Position numbers and translations under genes: made by a program. Positions 1-8,353 of a stretch of 64,000 bases of DNA are shown one piece after another; within the stretch, counting starts at the first letter, position 1; every line of letters starts with the position of its first letter. The notes beneath the pieces were generated by a model, which saw nothing but the letters and a program-made list of their open reading frames with translations, did not search any database and was not told the DNA's origin. Source of the DNA: Blastocatellia bacterium (GTDB lineage: Bacteria; Acidobacteriota; Blastocatellia; Pyrinomonadales; Pyrinomonadaceae); assembly GCA_016789265.1 (NCBI GenBank), contig JAEUQK010000031.1, positions 62,001 to 126,000 of the forward strand. The letters are read 5' to 3'.

Positions 1-2617
1 CACGGTTTACCGAGAGGTCATATCCACGCGAATAAACATAGGTCGCCTCGACACCGATGCCGCCCCAGATCTCACGCTGAACTCCTCCGATGAACCTGGC
101 ATAATTAGCGTTCCTGCGATCATTCTGAAGGATCACGCTTGTCGGGCCGTTGTTTCCAACCGATGTGAGATCTGTCCCCACAAACGTCATCAGTCCCTGC
201 GAGCTGCCCAACGACGGCAGGATCCCGCTTGGAAACGGATTTCTAAGATCGGCAATGAACGTCAGGCCGTTGTTTGTGGTTGGCGTGAATGTCGTACCGG
301 TCGAAAATCCCGGTTGGAATATCACATTCTGAGTAATGATCTGGAACGGAGCCGTAAAGATACCAAAACCAGCACGGATAACTGTCTTTTGGTCAGGTGC
401 GTATGAGAATCCGACCCGTGGCTGCCAGTTGTTCATGTCAGCCTTTTGGTTTGCCTGTGACTTGTCGTTCGCAAATACAAATCCGCCCGCGAGATTCTGG
501 AAAGCAGCGATCGGAACACCTGCCGGTATGTTCGCGTTGTAGTTTGCAAGAACCTGAGCCTGGATCGGGCTAGTTGCCGTTCGGTCGAAATCTACGACCA
601 TACGTCCTTCCTTCTCCTGATAGCCTGTTTCGAATTCATAACGGACTCCGAGATTGAGCGTGAGTTTAGAATTCACACGCCAGTCGTCGTGGACGAAGAA
701 ACCGTGATACTTCGAGGAAACATCATATATCTGAGGATTGTCGATCGAACCGGAAGCAGGGATTCCAAGAAGGAACGCCGCAAGTTCACGTCCGGGACGA
801 TCGCGTTCCGTATTGCCCGAGCTGGAATTCTGCATCGTGTAGGTACCCTGAAACGTGAATGAGCCAGCGGCATTACCCTGATAATCGAACGTTTCGTGCA
901 GGCGGCGGAAGTCGTAACCGTACTTGAGAGTGTGGTTGCCCCATATCTGGGTTATCGTCGGCTGCAGCGTGAACATATCGAAAGGACGTTCACGGCCGTC
1001 GTTATAATCAGAGCGGAGCGACCCCACCGTCAAAAAGTTCGTGAAATTGAATCGAGGGAATATGAATCCTTGCCGGTTTGTTGGGATCCCTGTGAACCCA
1101 AGTTCACCGGCCGTGGGCTGGCCGTCCTGAAACCTCCGAAGTTTGAACATAGCCCAGCTTCCGCGTAGATCAAGTATCAGGTTCGAGGTCAGGGTTGAGG
1201 TCCATGTCGCGCTTCCGCCGTTGTTCCTACGATTTTCGAATCCCCGAAAGATCGAATCGGGCTCCATCGTCAGGTTATATCGGTCTTCTGTATTACGGCT
1301 GTGATAGAACTTTCCGAAAAGAGTGTTCTTGTCGTTGATGTTGTGATCGATCCTGACCAAATATGACCTGTACGGGCGATTAAGGTTTTGGTCCGTGATG
1401 TAGTTGTTCTGAACGCCCGGCAAATTGGGCTCGGGAAAGAAATTCATGAATGCTCTCGCTGGAGCATACATCCTGTCAGAGGGAATAATATTGTTCAGAA
1501 ATGCTGTCCGGCATACGCGATTGAGGGTGCCCGTCGTTCCGCAGCTGCTATTTCCCATGAAAGCCGTCGCCGGGTCATAGATAGGATAAGCGAGTTCCGA
1601 GAAATTACCCTGACGCATCAATAACGTTGGTACCGAATACGTAGTCGTTTGAGCGACATTGTCTTTCTGACGCTCATATGAGAAAAGGAAAAACGTGCGG
1701 TTCTTGAATATGGGTCCGCCAACCGTTGCCCCATAACGGTTGTATTTTCTTTCGGGGCGATCGATACCGGCCTTATTATTAAAGAAGTTGTTCGCGGTTC
1801 GGCTTTTGTCGCGATCGTAGAGATACGCCTCTCCACTAAATTTGTTCGTGCCGCTCTTGGTCGCAACGCTGACCGTTGCACCGGCGGTGAATCCCATCTG
1901 AGCGTCGAAACTGTTCGTCTGCACCTTGAACTCCCGCGTCGCGGCTGACGGAGGTGTGAACGCGACCTGGCCGTCATAGGCAAGGTTCGGCGAACCGTCG
2001 AGGTTGATCACGTTTCCGCCCGAACCGTTGACCTGGTTTCCGGAAGTGCCATTCGATCGAAAACCGGCTAAGTTGCCGTTAGCCGTCGGCCCTTGGAAAT
2101 TCGGGTCGCCTGTGTAATTGATGCCTGGAGCCTGTGTCGCTAGCGTATAGGGAGCGCCTTCCGCAAGCGGCAGTTCCTCGATCTGGCGTTGGCTAACCGA
2201 GGTTCCTATCGTTACCGTTCCTCGATCGAGAAGTTCGGTATCGGCGATGATATTCACCTCTGCCGATGTACCGATCTCGAGTTGAAAGTTAACACTCAGC
2301 CGGTCGTCCACCTTGACCGCAATATTCTCACGGCTCGAAGTCTTGAAGCCGCTGCTCGTCGCCGAGACACTGTAGATGCCTGGTAACAGAAAGGGGACCG
2401 TATAAGTCCCGCTCTCGTTAGTCGTCACGGTTGAGCTTATGTTTGTCTCTTTGTTCTTAACCGTAACTGTCGCTCCTGCAACGGCGGCGCCGTTAGGATC
2501 AGTGACCGAACCTGATATTGTGCCGCGGAATTCCTGTGCCGATGCTGAGGTTGCCGCAGCGATCAGCAAGAAAGTGAAAACAATGATTCCGGACCGAAAA
2601 AGCGAGTTGACTTTCAT
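1..2617 (-). CDS. TonB-dependent receptor, Oar-like, partial (C-terminus beyond left edge)
   Basis: Outer-membrane receptor that would take up a large substrate using the energy of TonB/ExbBD. Reading the minus strand from ATG 2617 gives an uninterrupted frame of about 872 residues that leaves the window. It begins with a signal peptide (MKVNSLFRSG... ending SASAQ), then a carboxypeptidase-regulatory-like beta-sandwich (about residues 30-115, GSVTDPNGAAVAGATV), a plug region rich in Gly/Asn with NVINLDGSPN, and many aromatic beta-strand segments of the barrel (for example KNRTFFLFSYERQ). This is the architecture of the Oar/CarbReg receptors that are expanded in acidobacteria. The substrate cannot be told; these are often called carbohydrate or peptide receptors. 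The promoter contains a perfect dyad (see 2679-2693), so a GntR-type repressor probably controls it. I saw no frameshift in the part present. Confidence 0.9.
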   Translation of the reverse strand, partial: MKVNSLFRSGIIVFTFLLIAAATSASAQEFRGTISGSVTDPNGAAVAGATVTVKNKETNISSTVTTNESGTYTVPFLLPGIYSVSATSSGFKTSSRENIAVKVDDRLSVNFQLEIGTSAEVNIIADTELLDRGTVTIGTSVSQRQIEELPLAEGAPYTLATQAPGINYTGDPNFQGPTANGNLAGFRSNGTSGNQVNGSGGNVINLDGSPNLAYDGQVAFTPPSAATREFKVQTNSFDAQMGFTAGATVSVATKSGTNKFSGEAYLYDRDKSRTANNFFNNKAGIDRPERKYNRYGATVGGPIFKNRTFFLFSYERQKDNVAQTTTYSVPTLLMRQGNFSELAYPIYDPATAFMGNSSCGTTGTLNRVCRTAFLNNIIPSDRMYAPARAFMNFFPEPNLPGVQNNYITDQNLNRPYRSYLVRIDHNINDKNTLFGKFYHSRNTEDRYNLTMEPDSIFRGFENRRNNGGSATWTSTLTSNLILDLRGSWAMFKLRRFQDGQPTAGELGFTGIPTNRQGFIFPRFNFTNFLTVGSLRSDYNDGRERPFDMFTLQPTITQIWGNHTLKYGYDFRRLHETFDYQGNAAGSFTFQGTYTMQNSSSGNTERDRPGRELAAFLLGIPASGSIDNPQIYDVSSKYHGFFVHDDWRVNSKLTLNLGVRYEFETGYQEKEGRMVVDFDRTATSPIQAQVLANYNANIPAGVPIAAFQNLAGGFVFANDKSQANQKADMNNWQPRVGFSYAPDQKTVIRAGFGIFTAPFQIITQNVIFQPGFSTGTTFTPTTNNGLTFIADLRNPFPSGILPSLGSSQGLMTFVGTDLTSVGNNGPTSVILQNDRRNANYARFIGGVQREIWGGIGVEATYVYSRGYDLSVNR

Positions 2618-2672
2618 TTTTTCTTCCTGCCTATTTTGGAGTCCTTTTTGTTTATGGAATTAGACTCCGAGG

Positions 2673-2701
2673 AGCATAATTGGTTTTACCAATCAATGCA
2701 A
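2673..2701 (-). promoter_or_regulatory. sigma70-type promoter of the TonB-dependent receptor
   Basis: Minus-strand TTGCAT (2701-2696), 17-nt spacer, TATGCT (2678-2673). The predicted start is near 2666, giving a leader of about 50 nt before ATG 2617. The leader holds a GGAGTC/GACTCC inverted repeat (2638-2643, 2663-2668). The boxes were matched by eye. Confidence 0.5.
2679..2693. promoter_or_regulatory. GntR (FadR/PdhR)-like operator in the promoter spacer
   Basis: A perfect dyad ATTGGT-TTT-ACCAAT fills almost the whole spacer between the -35 and -10 boxes of the receptor promoter. The form TTGGTnnnACCAA is the known recognition pattern of FadR-subfamily GntR regulators such as PdhR and LldR. 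A bound protein there would block RNA polymerase. No gntR gene is in the window, so the regulator is encoded elsewhere. Confidence 0.55.
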
Positions 2702-2986
2702 GTGGAAATAGACGATTTCTTGTAAAATGTGCGCGAGAACTGGCTTGCGTCAACAAATATGCACACGGAATGAAGTATATCTGACGGTCGCCCAGTCGAG
2801 AACGTCGCTCAATAGCTATGACCATTCTGGCCAGGGTAAGCGGAGGGGTATTACCAATTGAGCGGCGAGGCTGTCCGGATCGATCGGCTGAAAGTTCGGG
2901 GAACGAACGGCAGCTAGAATCTTGGTTATGAGCAGTTGGAGGCGATATTCAAACGAGAAAAGACGTAATGAAAATTTACAAGTCAC
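2702..2986. other. non-coding stretch between receptor promoter and tRNA-Arg
   Basis: No convincing gene is seen on either strand. A 62-codon minus-strand frame over 2816-3004 ends among the tRNA terminator sequences, has no family resemblance and is dismissed. Confidence 0.6.
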
Positions 2987-3012
2987 AAAAAAAAGCAGAC
3001 CCATCGGCCTGC
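2987..3012 (-). terminator. rho-independent terminator of tRNA-Arg
   Basis: On the minus strand GCAGGC-cgatgg-GTCTGC forms a 6-bp stem with one G-T pair, followed by eight T residues (2994-2987). It lies 15 nt beyond the tRNA CCA end. Confidence 0.75.
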
Positions 3013-3026
3013 CTCAAAATCTTAGA

Positions 3027-3103
3027 TGGTACACCCGGCATGATTCGAACATGCGACCCCTTGATTCGTAGTCAAGTACTCTATCCAGCTGAGCTACGGG
3101 TGC
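3027..3103 (-). tRNA. tRNA-Arg (anticodon ACG)
   Basis: The minus strand folds as a complete cloverleaf of 77 nt including encoded CCA: acceptor GCACCCG/CGGGTGT (first pair G-U), D stem GCTC/GAGT, anticodon stem CTTGA/TCAAG with loop CTACGAA (anticodon ACG, normally deaminated to ICG and reading CGU/CGC/CGA), T stem GCATG/CATGC with loop TTCGAAT. It is a single-gene transcription unit with its own promoter and terminator. Confidence 0.95.
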
Positions 3104-3118
3104 CCAAAGCGAACCCCT

Positions 3119-3148
3119 AGACTACAAAATACCTATAATCAGTGTCAA
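3119..3148 (-). promoter_or_regulatory. promoter of tRNA-Arg
   Basis: Minus-strand TTGACA (3148-3143), 18-nt spacer, TAGTCT (3124-3119), placing the start about 8 nt before the tRNA 5' end at 3103. A perfect -35 box with a weaker -10. Confidence 0.55.
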
Positions 3149-3153
3149 GGTAA

Positions 3154-4143
3154 CTATCTTGCAAAATACCCTTGCCTCGACCGTGCTATAAGTTCCGGTT
3201 CTGAAACCTCGACCCGAATGGTTCGCCATTTGCCGTCTCGCTTTGGATTCGCAGGTTGGTACTCCAAGGTGTAAAGAGTGCGGAGATCGGCGGCGATAAG
3301 CGCATACAACCTTCCCATCTCGTCGAGACGCGTGATCGAATTAAGTGTCCCACCGGTCCGGTCAGCGACCAACTTAAGTCGAGAACGAGCGGCCGAATAC
3401 ATTGCGACCTGCAGCGGGGTTGGGTCGGCAAGCTTTGCCGGATCGCCAGTGGGCAATGCAAGCGGATAAATGGTAACCCCAAGTTTGTCAGACCGATCAA
3501 GTATCTTATTAAGAGCTTCGTTTTGCTCCGGCTTGATCGCGGACGAAAGTTCTGTCCCGCTCAGTTTGGCTAGGAGGTCTCGATCCTGGTTTTTTGCTTT
3601 CGTATCGACGCCGTCGGTAAGAACAACGATCGCCTTTCTGCGGTTTCCTTCTTTCGCAAGTCTTTCAAGCGCGATCTCGATCCCTTTGTATAGATTTGTG
3701 TCTCCGGAACCATTTGCTGCCGAGATCGAATGAAGAACGGTCCGCCGATCCGTCGTAAAGTCGTTGAGCACATTCACCTTGCTGTAAAACTCAATCACTG
3801 AAACGCGGTCCTCGGGTGCAAGAGCGTCAAGAAACCGCGCGGCCGACAATGCGATATTCTGCCTGAAACTCTTGGTCGATCCGCTCATATCAAGCATCAT
3901 GACAACACTGAACGGCGCAGTGGACAGTTCGAAATGTGAGATCTCTTGTTTCACGCCGTCCTCAAACACTTTGAAATTGGATCTATCCAAGCTTGTGATC
4001 GACTGGCCGCGTTTGTTAACAACGCCGATGTTCACCCTGACAATGGCCGTGTCGACATTGACCGGGTCGTCGATCTGGGCGAAAGCCGTCAAAGACAAAA
4101 GGATCAATAAAAAGAATAATGCCTGGTATCTGAACATGGTCAT
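3154..4143 (-). CDS. secreted VWFA-related protein
   Basis: A 329-residue exported protein with a clear signal peptide (MTMFRYQALFFLLILLSLTAFAQ). After a short beta-sandwich-like region (about 30-75, FKVFEDGVKQEI) it has a von Willebrand factor A domain with the metal-ion-dependent adhesion site MLDMSGST (DxSxS) near residue 87 and VVLTDGVD further on. The short C-terminal part (TLYTLEYQP, RTIRVEV, RQGYFAR) is typical of the VWFA-related proteins expanded in acidobacteria. Role unknown; probably protein-protein contact in the periplasm or outside. It is divergent from the zinc-ribbon gene at 4297. Three paralogues lie near the other end of the window (58980, 60538, 61601). Confidence 0.9.
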   Translation of the reverse strand: MTMFRYQALFFLLILLSLTAFAQIDDPVNVDTAIVRVNIGVVNKRGQSITSLDRSNFKVFEDGVKQEISHFELSTAPFSVVMMLDMSGSTKSFRQNIALSAARFLDALAPEDRVSVIEFYSKVNVLNDFTTDRRTVLHSISAANGSGDTNLYKGIEIALERLAKEGNRRKAIVVLTDGVDTKAKNQDRDLLAKLSGTELSSAIKPEQNEALNKILDRSDKLGVTIYPLALPTGDPAKLADPTPLQVAMYSAARSRLKLVADRTGGTLNSITRLDEMGRLYALIAADLRTLYTLEYQPANPKRDGKWRTIRVEVSEPELIARSRQGYFAR

Positions 4144-4296
4144 ACAAACTCTAGCAATCTGACGTACGATCTGGAAATCTAGTTGTATGGATCGGACCCG
4201 AATTTATGCCTTTTCCGAACTTCCTTATTAGCCTATACTACGGACAATCTCTGCTTAACCGATGAGATCTTTGACGGACAGAAGGCTAGAGTAAGG

Positions 4297-4824
4297 ATGA
4301 TCTACAAACCGAATTTCTGCTGTAACTGCGGCGAACCGATCCAAAGGATCGATTGGAATCTACTGACCAGTCGGAGATTCTGTGAGGTGTGCGCATTAGA
4401 GAATCGGAAATTCGATCTATTACCGAGGACTGTTGTTTTGCTCGGCGCCCTTTCGACGATGTTTGCTTTCGGAACTTTTTTCGGTTCAGACAGGAGCACA
4501 CAAGATCCGACGAGATCGAGGGCGGTCCGGTCCGCAGACGTCCAGCATCCATCGTCATCCTTGACCGAACCGACAACTGCGAGCCAACCGAGGCAAATAC
4601 CAGCTGACGAAAACACGATCTTAACTCCGACGGTTCCGCTGGTGGAACGGCAATCGACAGAGGTCTCCTCGCCTTCGATCAAAGGACCGTCGACAGCATC
4701 GGAGGTCGTGTACTATTGCGGTGCCAGGACAAAGAAGGGAACACCATGTTCGCGCCGTGTGAAAAATCGCGGGGAGCGATGTTGGCAACACAAGGAAAAT
4801 CCGATGAGTTTCAAAGAGAATTGA
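4297..4824 (+). CDS. zinc-ribbon membrane protein with C-terminal TKKG Cys/His motif
   Basis: The product has 175 residues from ATG 4297 (gtaagg just upstream). An N-terminal zinc ribbon (CCNCGEPI, then CEVC) is followed by one transmembrane segment (about 45-62, TVVLLGALSTMFAFGTFFG), a Ser/Thr/Pro-rich linker, and a C-terminal motif CGARTKKGTPCSRR...CWQH. That pattern, C-x3-TKKG-x2-C-x-R-x(n)-CWxH, occurs in small bacterial domains (I recall DUF5763-like proteins) and would make a second metal site. The frame could extend upstream to 4183, but those residues look unrelated to the domain. Function unknown; two metal sites on either side of a membrane segment suggest sensing or binding. Confidence 0.65.
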   Translation: MIYKPNFCCNCGEPIQRIDWNLLTSRRFCEVCALENRKFDLLPRTVVLLGALSTMFAFGTFFGSDRSTQDPTRSRAVRSADVQHPSSSLTEPTTASQPRQIPADENTILTPTVPLVERQSTEVSSPSIKGPSTASEVVYYCGARTKKGTPCSRRVKNRGERCWQHKENPMSFKEN

Positions 4825-4955
4825 TGTGGGAACTTTGAAACCCGCTTTCAAAATAATTTGGCTGTAACTGTTGATGTTTGCATCAAAATAACTGAAAATA
4901 AACGTTTCGTGATCGTTCTACCCGCTTTTTCTGATACCGATAAATTCTTAAAAAG

Positions 4956-6893
4956 ATGAAACCACTTGGCCAGAACACGTTGATCCAAAACCGCTACTTG
5001 ATCGTCCACCTGATCGGCAAGGGCGGTATGGGGGAGGTTTACCTCGCCGTTGACCAGCGTCTGGGAAGCGCCGTCGCAATAAAGCGAACATTCTTTGCTG
5101 GCGATGAGATGCTTGGAAATGCATTCGAACGAGAAGCAAGAGTCCTTGCTAGGCTCAGACATCCGGTACTGCCGAAGGTAAGCGACCACTTTGCCGAAAA
5201 CGATCAGCAATTCCTGGTAATGGAGCACATTTCCGGCGATGACCTTTCAAAGCGGATAGAGACGCTGCAGAAACCGTTTCCATTGAGTTGGGTGATGTTT
5301 TGGGCCGATCAGCTTCTGGACGCCCTCTCCTATCTTCATTCTCATGAGCCGCCGATCATCCATAGGGATATTAAGCCTCAAAACCTGAAGCTCACGGACG
5401 AGAATCATATTATTCTTCTTGATTTCGGACTTTCAAAAAGCTCCACCGGGAATACAAATGTGTCGGGCGGGTCAAGTTCGGGAAGTACAGGAAGCGTTGT
5501 AGGTTATACGCCGCATTATGCCCCGATGGAACAGATACGCGGGATCGGCACGAGTGCCCGCAGCGATCTGTATTCGCTTTCGGCAACACTTTACCAGCTC
5601 ATGACAAATGTCGTTCCGGTTGATGCTTTGAGCAGGGCAGATGCAATGCTCAACGGCATGCCGGACCCGATAACGCCCATCAGTGCGATCAATCCCGAAG
5701 TGCCGGACACGGTTTCTGCGGTGATCCTTCGAGGTATGGAGGTCAGCCAGGAAAAACGGTTTGATAACGCCAGGGAAATGCAAAAAGCTCTCCGAAAGGC
5801 GTTTTCGGAAATGCAGGAAGCAATGTCCGCGAAGACGGTCGTGATCAACGGCGGCGTCGAAAGCGCCCCGGCCGATTCTCAGACAAATGATGAATCGTTC
5901 CAGGCGACCGAGGTAATGGATCCGGAATCGCTCCGTGCGATCTCTAATCCTGTTTCGGCAAACGTTTCAAATACCGGCTTTTCGGAGAGCATTGCCCAAC
6001 CGACCTCAAAAGTCAGTTCCTATCCGAGCGCGGCCTCCGGAAACGAAAATGCAGTCACGGGTGATTCGATCCGACAGTCGGACGTAAAGACAGAAGTGTT
6101 TATTGCCGGGTCTAATTCTTTGCCGATCCCGCCTCAGGAAGAACCTAAGTATGAACCCGTTCCGGTAAATAACATACCGGTAGAGACCGCCCCAGTTGAA
6201 CAAGAGAATTTTGCTTTGACGACGGACTATGCTTCATATTCGGCCGAGCAGACGGCGGAAACGGGTGCAATGAACGAAGGGTTCTCACCCGAGGCAACTA
6301 CTCCCTACATTGCTTTTCAGGGATCTGGTCAAGAGTCAAGTTACGGTCAGCCATCTGAATATTCGCAAAGCTCGGAAGAATCGCCGGAGAGTGCTCCGAT
6401 GCAGGAAATGGCGGTTGGATCGCAAAACCAGTTCCATAGCCCTCAGCCGGCTGTCAGAACCGCAGCTCCCGCGAAAAAGAGTTCGACCGGGAAGATCATT
6501 GCGATCCTCGGCGGCCTTTTTGTGGTTTTGGCTCTTATGCTGGGTGTTCTGGGCGGCGGTTACTACTACTACGCGAATTACTACGCTGGCGGAACGATCG
6601 TCGAACCAACCCCATCGCCGACACCTCTGCCGACGCCAACTCCAACACCTGAGCCGACACCGACCCCATCTGACCTGTCTGGTGCGGACAACACGAATTC
6701 GAATTCAAATTCGAACAGCCTGATGGTCGAGCCAACACCGACACCGAGGCCTATCGATACTCCGGGCGGCACCGCTGAGAGGCCGGACACGAGACCGACG
6801 CCGGCAGGAACAAGGCCGACTCCAAAGCCGCAGCCATCTAAAACGGCAAAGCCCGCGCCTACAAAGAAGCCGGGGCCGGATATTCTTCAATAG
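4956..6893 (+). CDS. membrane Ser/Thr protein kinase (PknB-like) with Pro/Thr-rich tail
   Basis: Hanks-type kinase of 645 residues. Cytoplasmic domain about 13-280: glycine loop GKGGMGEVY (21-29), AIKR lysine near 43, catalytic HRDIKPQN near 136, DFG near 155, and an APE-like APMEQ. A long, low-complexity juxtamembrane region (about 290-510) could be autophosphorylated. One transmembrane helix (about 513-540) is followed by an outward tail made of repeated PTP/PTPEPTP units and an Asn/Ser run (NSNSNSN). There are no PASTA repeats, so the tail is probably a wall or envelope spacer. The stop codon is 12 nt before the ATG of the downstream TPR gene, so the two are an operon. Confidence 0.92.
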   Translation: MKPLGQNTLIQNRYLIVHLIGKGGMGEVYLAVDQRLGSAVAIKRTFFAGDEMLGNAFEREARVLARLRHPVLPKVSDHFAENDQQFLVMEHISGDDLSKRIETLQKPFPLSWVMFWADQLLDALSYLHSHEPPIIHRDIKPQNLKLTDENHIILLDFGLSKSSTGNTNVSGGSSSGSTGSVVGYTPHYAPMEQIRGIGTSARSDLYSLSATLYQLMTNVVPVDALSRADAMLNGMPDPITPISAINPEVPDTVSAVILRGMEVSQEKRFDNAREMQKALRKAFSEMQEAMSAKTVVINGGVESAPADSQTNDESFQATEVMDPESLRAISNPVSANVSNTGFSESIAQPTSKVSSYPSAASGNENAVTGDSIRQSDVKTEVFIAGSNSLPIPPQEEPKYEPVPVNNIPVETAPVEQENFALTTDYASYSAEQTAETGAMNEGFSPEATTPYIAFQGSGQESSYGQPSEYSQSSEESPESAPMQEMAVGSQNQFHSPQPAVRTAAPAKKSSTGKIIAILGGLFVVLALMLGVLGGGYYYYANYYAGGTIVEPTPSPTPLPTPTPTPEPTPTPSDLSGADNTNSNSNSNSLMVEPTPTPRPIDTPGGTAERPDTRPTPAGTRPTPKPQPSKTAKPAPTKKPGPDILQ

Positions 6894-6905
6894 TTGGGAG
6901 AGTTT

Positions 6906-8300
6906 ATGAGAAGGTTCAGTAATCACGCAGTTTTGTCAATGATCTTTCCGTTGATCTTGGCCTTATGCGCCGGAATGGCTTTCGCTCAACAGCCGTCGAA
7001 AAAGGACATCAAAAAGTCCAACGACTTTGTTGAACAGGGAAACAGGGCCTTTCGAAATAAGAACTATCGGATCGCGATCGAAAGATACGCCCAGGCAATA
7101 GCGATCGTCCCGCGAAATGCCGGGGCACACTTTTGGAAAGGCTACGCTCATTACTATCTGAAGGAATACGACCTGGCACTTACCGAGCTGAACCTCGCGG
7201 AGGAACAAGGCCACCCGGCGGTTGAAATTGCAAAGGTCCGTTGGTATCTGAATTACGAAAAGAAGAATTTTGACGCTGCTTTGTCTGATATAAATCTGGG
7301 GCTCCAATCGGAACCGAGCAGTCAGATGTTATTACGAGCCGCAGGCGACATTAACTTTGAAAAGGCAAATTATCAGGCCTCGTTGGATGCATATCAGAAA
7401 GCGGTACTTGGAACACCAAACGACGGGGATCTTTACTATAGTATAGCCAAGGTTCAGCTTGCATTAGGTGACACGAAGGCCCAAGAGGCTGCGGCCGGGA
7501 TGGCGGTCGCAAAGCCGACCCGGTTCATCACCGAGTCGTTCTATCTTTTGGGTGATGCTGCACATAAGCTGAAAAAGTACGACGTTGCTATCGACGCATA
7601 CACGAAAGTCCTTGCGGCAAAACCCGAGACGCTGGCTGTTTATAGGTCTCTGGGCGATATCTACCGGTCTCAAAATCGTTTTACGGATGCGATAGATATC
7701 ATGAAACGCGCCCTTCGCATATGGCCGAATGACGGCAACCTCTTTACGGATATCAGCTGGTACTATAGCCTTGCGGAACAGCATCAAAATGCTGTCGACG
7801 CGTCGCAGGCCGCGATAAAGCTGCTGCCTAACTCTTATCTCGGATATACAAATCTGTGCCGGGCATACAATGACCTGAAACAGACCCAGTTCGCGATCAC
7901 CGCTTGTAACAACGCTCTGCGCTTGAATCCGAACGACGGCGAAACGTATTTTTATCTCGGGAGGGCGTACCGCGACCAAGGCAAGTCGGCCGAGGCCTCG
8001 CGAGCGTTCGATAGGGCAGTGGTCGGGCTTCTGAAATTCACCAAAGAAAACGCTGACTATTCGGATGGATTTTATCTGCTCGGTAATGCGTATTTTGCGG
8101 ATAATCAGCCGGAAAAGGCTCTGGATGCCTATAAAAAATGCTTGGACCTTAGCCCGCGTTTTACTCGAGCAAGGTACAACAGCGGGATCATCCAGATCAG
8201 GCTTAATAACAAAGCGGCGGCACTTGAACAGTACAATGCGCTTTTGCCTTTGGATGCGGCTTTGGCAAATCGGCTAAAGGCCGAGATCGACAATATGTAA
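6906..8300 (+). CDS. secreted tetratricopeptide-repeat protein
   Basis: Exported 464-residue protein. I prefer ATG 6906 over an in-frame TTG at 6894, because gggag lies a few nt before it and it gives a standard signal peptide (MRRFSNHAV...GMAFAQ). The mature part is a continuous array of about ten TPR units, visible as repeated A-x-x-x-Y/F-x-x-A/G-x-P (for example AIERYAQAIAIVPRNAGAHFW and ALDAYKKCLDLSPRFTRARY). TPR solenoids bind protein partners. Co-transcription with the kinase suggests it works with the kinase tail in the periplasm or is a target, which is inference. Confidence 0.88.
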   Translation: MRRFSNHAVLSMIFPLILALCAGMAFAQQPSKKDIKKSNDFVEQGNRAFRNKNYRIAIERYAQAIAIVPRNAGAHFWKGYAHYYLKEYDLALTELNLAEEQGHPAVEIAKVRWYLNYEKKNFDAALSDINLGLQSEPSSQMLLRAAGDINFEKANYQASLDAYQKAVLGTPNDGDLYYSIAKVQLALGDTKAQEAAAGMAVAKPTRFITESFYLLGDAAHKLKKYDVAIDAYTKVLAAKPETLAVYRSLGDIYRSQNRFTDAIDIMKRALRIWPNDGNLFTDISWYYSLAEQHQNAVDASQAAIKLLPNSYLGYTNLCRAYNDLKQTQFAITACNNALRLNPNDGETYFYLGRAYRDQGKSAEASRAFDRAVVGLLKFTKENADYSDGFYLLGNAYFADNQPEKALDAYKKCLDLSPRFTRARYNSGIIQIRLNNKAAALEQYNALLPLDAALANRLKAEIDNM

Positions 8301-8329
8301 TAAAATAACGAATTCGTTTTCGGCCAGAG

Positions 8330-8353
8330 GGAGGACAGTCATGGTCCTCCTTT
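8330..8353 (+). terminator. terminator of the kinase-TPR operon
   Basis: GGAGGAC (8330-8336), 7-nt loop, GTCCTCC (8344-8350), then TTTATT. The T tract is short and overlaps the stop codon of the convergent gene at 8352. Confidence 0.5.

Noticed and set aside
150..2663. Plus-strand open frames of 60-90 codons over the receptor gene
   Set aside because: They are antisense to a continuous 872-codon minus-strand frame with clear receptor motifs and have no family resemblance of their own.
2816..3004. A 62-codon minus-strand frame before the tRNA terminator
   Set aside because: Its start lies in the terminator hairpin and T run of tRNA-Arg; there is no ribosome binding site or recognisable domain.
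4871..4886. TTGATG-TTTG-CATCAA dyad upstream of the kinase gene
   Set aside because: The stem is short, there are no convincing promoter boxes at proper spacing, and such dyads arise easily by chance; not enough to call an operator.
6310..6790. Alternative frames within the kinase tail
   Set aside because: They are frame shadows of the PTP-repeat region; the kinase frame continues through it to a normal stop.
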